Part shown: one piece after another, positions 59,470 through 64,000 of the stretch
How the letters are laid out: each line of letters begins with the position of its first letter
How positions within the stretch are numbered: position 1 is the stretch's first letter
Assembly (NCBI GenBank): GCA_039621445.1
Contig: CP154957.1
Span: forward strand, 17,926,595 to 17,990,594
Source: Euglena gracilis
Lineage: Eukaryota; Euglenida; Euglenophyceae; Euglenales
DNA length: 64,000 nucleotides
Direction of reading: 5' to 3'
The notes under the pieces: model-generated
The model's input: only the letters and a program-made list of their open reading frames with translations
What the model was told of the DNA's origin: nothing
Database searches by the model: none
Program-made: the position numbers and the translations under genes

Positions 59470-60370
59470 ATCCATTCCCGCCCCCCTTTTTTTCTCGTGA
59501 AAATGCTTCTCCGAGGGGTTGTGACTTGAAAGCCACCAGAGGGAAGGTTGTGCCATTTTTATGCCCCCCCCCCCCCTCCAACTGCGCCCTGTAGCACGAT
59601 GCGACCCGTATGGTTTGCATTGCGCCCCTGCACCTTTTACTTTTTTTTTGGAGCCGAACATCGTTATGAAGTGGCAAACTCCGCGAACGGAGTTGGGTGC
59701 TGTGCAGGGACAAGGAGGCAGGGAATACCTTCTGCCGGTGAGGACCCTACTGCATAGGGTCCAGCATTTTTTTCAAGCCAGCAACCCCCCGGCTGGGTTG
59801 TGGACCCCCTGCAGCGGGGTCTAGTGGAGAGAAAGCCGGGTTGAACCAAAATTTTTTAAGAAAATGGTCAGAAATGCCCAATAATGGTATTTTGAGGGTA
59901 TTGGGGTATTCTAACACAAAATTTTGGCTGAAATCCAACCCAGCCGGATTTGAGCTTTTTGCCTGTTTAATTTTTATTTGAGCTTGCAGCTGGGTCCAGC
60001 CCGGCAGCCTGCCAGACCCCCCCCCCCCCAGACCCTCTGGGGGGTGTCCAGCCCAGCCAGCACCTTTTTTTTCCAGCCATCACCTTATTGCAGCCAGCCA
60101 GCCAGCCAGCTGGTCTTTTCGAAATTCCTTGGCGACAGGCACCTGATGGTTTGGGTTTGATTGTGATTGGGGTTGAGTACATCCCATTTTTTCGTGTGTC
60201 CGACTCCACCTGGCTGGGTGAATGGATAGGCTTTTGGGAGTGATTACCTGCAGCGCTGGTTCGGAGAGCAATTTTGAAGTTTGGTGGCCTGGGGGGAGTT
60301 GGGGTGGGTGGGTTCCTGGCGGGGGGGGGGGTTGGCGTAGGAGGAGGCTGTAGCTCCAACGTTCGAATCT
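59470..60370. other. Intergenic, repeat fragments only
   Basis: Two fragments of the CAGCCAGCACC repeat (59,755-59,830 and 59,990-60,115). No gene seen. Confidence 0.55.
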
Positions 60371-60424
60371 GTGAAAATGTTGTGGTGGTTGGGGGGGCCG
60401 ACCACCCCCCACCTCCTGGGTGAG

Positions 60425-60683
60425 GGAGGGTCGACCCCCCACCAGGCCTTCCCGTTCTGCCCTTGCCCTGGGGAGGGGTTTGGGGTGGGTAGTGCTATTG
60501 CGCACCTCCTGGTGCCGAAGGAGCCGGGGGCCCGAAAATGGCCATTTTCAAGGGATAATCGGCTTGGCTGGCAGGCACCGGGGTCCAAAACCCCCACCCC
60601 CTGAGGGTGTGCCTGCTGTGAGCAGGCACCCCATGGCACAAGGAACCCCCCCTGCCCCGGGGTTGGTAAAAATAAGCCTGGCA
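60425..60683 (+). repeat. Interspersed repeat R1, copy d
   Basis: Upstream of the doublecortin-like gene; it is preceded by an R2 fragment (60,375-60,470) and ends GGTAAAAATAAGCCTGG. Confidence 0.75.
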
Positions 60684-60929
60684 CAAACCCTCAGCCTCTG
60701 AACTGCCCTCCCGGTAGCCAAACAAAACAAGCCCAGCTGGCTTGCCTGCCAGCCCAGCTGGCTTGCCTGCCAGCCTGGCTACGCTTTCCCAACGGATAGC
60801 TTTGCCTGGAAGGGCCCTCCACCTCTCACACGCCTTTTGTCCCTGGCCAGGGTCCCCCTGCCTGTGCCAATGTGTGCTCCGTGAGGGGGGGGCCGCCTCC
60901 CGGGGCCGTTGGCCCGGCCCGCAGCCTCG

Positions 60930-61047
60930 ATGGCGGACCCCTTCGGCAAGGACCTGGACAACCTGCGGAAGCACATGGGCGGTGGGGGTGGTGGGGTTCG
61001 GCGCCAGAAAGGCCAGAAGGAGGACCAGAAGCCGAAGTTCACATACG
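60930..61047 (+). CDS. Doublecortin-like gene, first coding exon
   Basis: Starts at ATG in the context CCTCGATGG and ends TACG|GTGTGG, leaving one codon base that joins TG of the next exon to give Val. A run of six glycines follows Met16. Confidence 0.65.
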
Positions 61048-63104
61048 GTGTGGGGTGGTGGTTTCGGATCCAGGTTAGCCCGCTTAAGTTTCCTGTGACG
61101 AAATGGCTGCCACGACACCCTTCTTTTTTTTTTATAACCCAGGAATACTTTCAACCACATGATTGGCAGGCTGATGGCGGAGTTGCAGCAACTGACTGGG
61201 TAATTGTCTCTGTATCCCTCCCACAGTGCAGGAGCGCGAGGTGTTCGTCTGCAAGAATGGCGCCCCAAAATCAGAGTCCACAGTGATCCGCTGCGGCGTT
61301 CATGACCTACGCAGTGTGGACCAGGGCGTAGCTTTTAAAAAAAGTTGACCCCATCCCCTTGGAGGGTCCAGCCAGCCAGCAGCCTTTTCCAGCCTCCGAC
61401 CCCCCTCCCTCATCAATGAGAGACTTTTTATTTATTTCCAGCCGCCTGAAGGGCAGCTGGATGGTAATGTTTGATGAACGTCTGTGATGGCTTCATTTTG
61501 GGGTGCAAAAATGGGTCAAAAAATGGGCCAAAAATGGTTCGGAAAGGGCTGGCCAGGCCAAACTTGGGGTAAAAAAAAAAGATTTTTTGGACATTTGTGC
61601 AGTTTCGATTTTTCTTCTGGTAAACTCCCCCGCCATTTTAAGTGCGCCGGGTGCACACATTATTGACCGAAGTTTCGGGCCCTCAGGGGTGTGACACTTT
61701 TGGACACTACTGATAACAAGGGGTTCAGTGAAAATTGGCTTTTGGAGGGTCGCACTTTTTTGGACTTCACTTTCAAACCCTCGCGGGTGTGACACTTATT
61801 TGGGCACTACGCACCTTTGGGCACCGTGAACTTGAATAGGGGGTTTACCTTCGTTCGACCAGGTTCCGGCCCAGTTCCAGCCAGGGGCCCCTGTGGGGGG
61901 ACGGTCAGCAGTTTTTCCCTCAGCCAGCCCAAATTTTCCATCCTCTCAGCTGGACCCGGGGATTGTTAAACAACGTCCTGGTTTGGACGACCTGAAGTCA
62001 CGCATCGCGGACTTGCTGTACTTTGGGAAGGCAGCTGTGGCTAAAGTGTGGATGGACGGTGTGTTGGGGTGTTCCTCTCGCCCACCCTTCCATTTCAATA
62101 TTGTTGGTTGTTTTGTGATGTCCTCCCCAAAATAAGACTACGGAATTCGCCCCAGAGAAAATGGAACCCGGATATCCATATTTCCATAAATATATCATAT
62201 TTCCATTTCCCCTGGATCCCAGAATGGCTCACCGAGGGGGGGCTTAGTGACTGACTGGTTTTCCGGAAAAACAAACTCACTTATTGGTTTTATGGATGGA
62301 TGGAAGTGCCGCCCCCCCCGATCGGCAATATTTTTATACAAATGAAAGTAGGTGATAATATTTAGGATGATTTTTAATCAGAAGTCCCTTGAGGTTTATT
62401 AATCGATCCTAAAGTTCCCATTGAACAAGAAGGACTTTTCATGCAGCATGAGTTTCATGAGCACTGATTTTCCTTCGTGATCTTGTAAATAGCAAAGGGA
62501 AAATTGTTTTCATGCAATTCCATTTCAGCGGATTTCTGCATTTGTCACAACTGCAAAAGTGCAAAGTTTTCAAATCGAAGGCCACTTTCAGTGCTGGGAA
62601 AACATCACCCTGTTCACCAAAAAGCATCCATTCAGGATATTTAAAAAGGAGTACCACACTGGTACCCCAAACAATATACTGGAGTCAAAACATGTTTTGG
62701 GGGCATCCTTCCCTGTGGGACTGCGGGGGGACTTTTCTGTCCCTTCAACATCACCTGCGAGGTTTGTCATTGCTGCATAGCTCCTGCAAACGCACCCCCC
62801 CCCCCCCCAAAGACAACAAATAGAATGGCCCATTTTTGGGCTGTTTGCTGGAAATTTCAAAGGGGGGTCTAACGTTTGTGCGTCGTTCTTTGCCAAAATG
62901 GAAAGGGGTGTTTTTTTTGGGGGGGGGGGGGGGCAGGAAGGTCTCCCATCGTGGTTGGTACGTTCCCAGACGGCGTGCCCGTCCACGCCATCAATCTGCT
63001 GCGCGACCGGGACATCCTGTTCGCCTCCATCGTCCCCGACGAACCGTTCTACGGCGACACGCCAAAGCCCGAGGCATGCCTGCGCGGCTGTTGCCTCATT
63101 GCCA
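60930..63104 (+). CDS. Doublecortin-like domain protein (5' exons)
   Basis: Four phase-matched exons start with ATG at 60,930: 60,930-61,047, 61,227-61,327, 61,950-62,058 and 62,970-63,104. The first encodes a basic, Gly-rich leader (MADPFGKDLDNLRKH onward, then KGQKEDQKPKFTY). The next three form a domain like doublecortin: EVFVCKNGAPKSESTVI, LDDLKSRIADLLYFGKAAVA, then VWMDDGVPVHAINLLRDRDI and LFASIVPDEPFYG. In the family the first strand has an Arg/Lys-Asn-Gly motif, and the domain ends with a D-G-x-x-V turn and a Y/F-V-A-x strand. Such domains bind microtubules and tubulin. The last exon seems to use a GC donor (CCAG|GCAAGG). Later exons are not identified in the window. Confidence 0.65.
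61227..61327 (+). CDS. Doublecortin-like gene, exon 2
   Basis: Acceptor ATCCCTCCCACAG. Encodes VQEREVFVCKNGAPKSESTV and IRCGVHDLRSVDQG; phase 0 at its donor GGC|GTAGCT. Confidence 0.65.
61640..61835. mobile_element. Degenerate relative of the CCCTGA-ended element
   Basis: AGTTTCGGGCCCTC, GGTGTGACACTT and TTTGGGCACTACGCACC follow the order seen at 9,945-10,342. It lies in an intron of the doublecortin-like gene. Confidence 0.45.
61950..62058 (+). CDS. Doublecortin-like gene, exon 3
   Basis: Acceptor CCATCCTCTCAG, phase 0. Encodes LDPGIVKQRPGLDDLKSRIA and DLLYFGKAAVAKVWMD. Donor GACG|GTGTGTT leaves one base. Confidence 0.65.
62970..63104 (+). CDS. Doublecortin-like gene, exon 4
   Basis: Acceptor GTACGTTCCCAG. 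AC completes an Asp codon, then GVPVHAINLLRDRDILFASI and VPDEPFYGDTPKPEACLRG. A GT at 63,090 could end it earlier; AG|GCAAGG at 63,103-63,110 is the stronger context. Confidence 0.6.
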
Positions 63105-63114
63105 GGCAAGGACA

Positions 63115-63153
63115 GCCACCGGATCCCACCAGATCCCACTGGATCTCACCGGA
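63115..63153 (+). repeat. CCACCGGATC minisatellite, short block
   Basis: Four 10-bp units (CCACCGGATC, CCACCAGATC, CCACTGGATC and a variant) directly after the last doublecortin-like exon. Confidence 0.8.
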
Positions 63154-63159
63154 CATTTT

Positions 63160-63880
63160 TTCCTCATGCACAGATTTTTCTTCTGTATTTATTTATGACC
63201 CCAAATCTCCCCCCATGTTTCCCCCGCGTCCCGGTCTTGGCTGGCACATTTTTTTGGTCGGTCAAAGAAAAAATCCAATTTTGGGTGACGTCAATGAAGG
63301 TATATGAGGCCAGTTGAGCCTCAGTTCTCCCCGCATTCCCACCTCCCCGCGTCCCGAACCATCCCCAAAGTCTCATGCTGCAAAGAGGGATGTACAACTA
63401 AACAGAGCCAAAAGGCGATACATGAGGGACAAAAAAGAGGCCACTCATGACCCCGGGGGGCATGCATGTGGTTATGTGTGCACCCACTGCATGCCTCCTT
63501 GAAGTCCTTTGCAAATCATCAGCACGGATGACTGGGTCAGGACAGAGTACCCGCCATTGCACAGGGGGGGGGGCTGAACAGTGAAGCTGGGCATGGGGGG
63601 GGGGGGGGGGAGGCTGGAGCTTGCTAGCCACAGACCAGAAACACAACCGAGAATCCCTGTGTGTGCCAATACATCCACCCAGGCAGCCGTTGCATCAGCC
63701 AGGGTGTAGTTCTCCTCCTGGGCCAGGACGAGGTTGGTGGTGATTGGCGATGCACAAAGAATATCCGGTCCAAAGCACCTTGTTACATGGTGGTTTGGAC
63801 CACCATGTAACAAGGTGGTCCAAACCACCTTGTTTTTTTTCTCCCGGTTTCCGGTTTCCGTCCCCCCCCCAAGGCAACCC
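63160..63880. other. No gene supported
   Basis: Probable intron or 3' DNA of the doublecortin-like gene. On the minus strand EENYTLADATAAW lies between CCTGGCCCAG and TGG|GTGGAT, a possible but isolated exon. Confidence 0.35.
63777..63836. repeat. Overlapping hairpins
   Basis: CCTTGTTACATGGTGG and CCACCATGTAACAAGG flank TTTGGA; a second mirror of GGTGGTTTGGACCACC follows at once. Confidence 0.8.
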
Positions 63881-63884
63881 ACCG

Positions 63885-63960
63885 GAACCCCACCGGATCC
63901 CACTGGATCCACCGGATCCCACCGGACCCCACCGGATCCCACCGGACCCCACCGGAGACC
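63885..63960 (+). repeat. CCACCGGATC minisatellite, longer block
   Basis: Seven to eight 10-bp units alternating CCACCGGATC and CCACCGGACC, 730 bp downstream of the shorter block. Confidence 0.85.
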
Positions 63961-64000
63961 AAAAACCGGGGATGACTGTCTTGGCCTGCTCATTGCCAAA

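Noticed and set aside
63640-63790. Minus-strand exon of another gene (ENYTLADATAAW)
   Set aside because: Plausible splice sites but a single 13-codon block with no partner exon in the window.

Overview
The window looks like a chromosome piece from a nucleated, intron-rich organism, most likely a microbial eukaryote such as an alga or other protist. Short GC-rich coding blocks with C or G in third positions are scattered through AT-richer, homopolymer- and repeat-filled non-coding DNA. Many blocks have AG acceptors and GT donors (one looks like a GC donor), and reading phases join across several introns. I found no operons, ribosome binding sites, rRNA, tRNA or CRISPR, and I cannot name the lineage. 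Exon limits are read by eye and no transcript evidence was available.

The main feature is a direct duplication. Positions 1-22,292 recur almost base for base at 38,665-59,144. The simplest reading is a tandem duplication of about 37 kb: copy 1 begins upstream of the window and ends at 22,292, and copy 2 fills 22,293-59,144. Each copy carries the same + strand gene, a long alpha-helical-repeat protein ending in a Rap-GAP domain and most like the RalGAP alpha subunit (tuberin relatives). Copy 2 is seen from about 31.4 kb to its stop at 58,626. Copy 1 shows only its 3' part, ending at 21,774. In both copies the position of the catalytic asparagine appears changed. Two haplotypes placed end to end by the assembler would look much the same.

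The two copies differ by clean transposon insertions. Copy 1 alone has a 2,976-bp element (18,320-21,295) with TTAGGCGGCCG ends, filled with TGCGC palindromes. Copy 2 alone has a 1,321-bp element (56,194-57,514) with CAGGGGGGG ends. The matching empty site is present in the other copy in each case. A block of about 0.7 kb (42,100-42,840) is riddled with small deletions relative to copy 1.

From 22,293 to 31,400 lies repeat-rich DNA upstream of copy 2: nested foldback elements, small inverted-repeat elements with C-run ends, and fragments of intron-type repeats. A 1.2-kb CA microsatellite (37,345-38,539) sits inside an intron of the copy 2 gene. Downstream of the duplication, a second + strand gene starts at 60,930 and encodes a doublecortin-like domain over four phase-matched exons (to 63,104). 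The last kilobase holds short repeats and no gene I can support.
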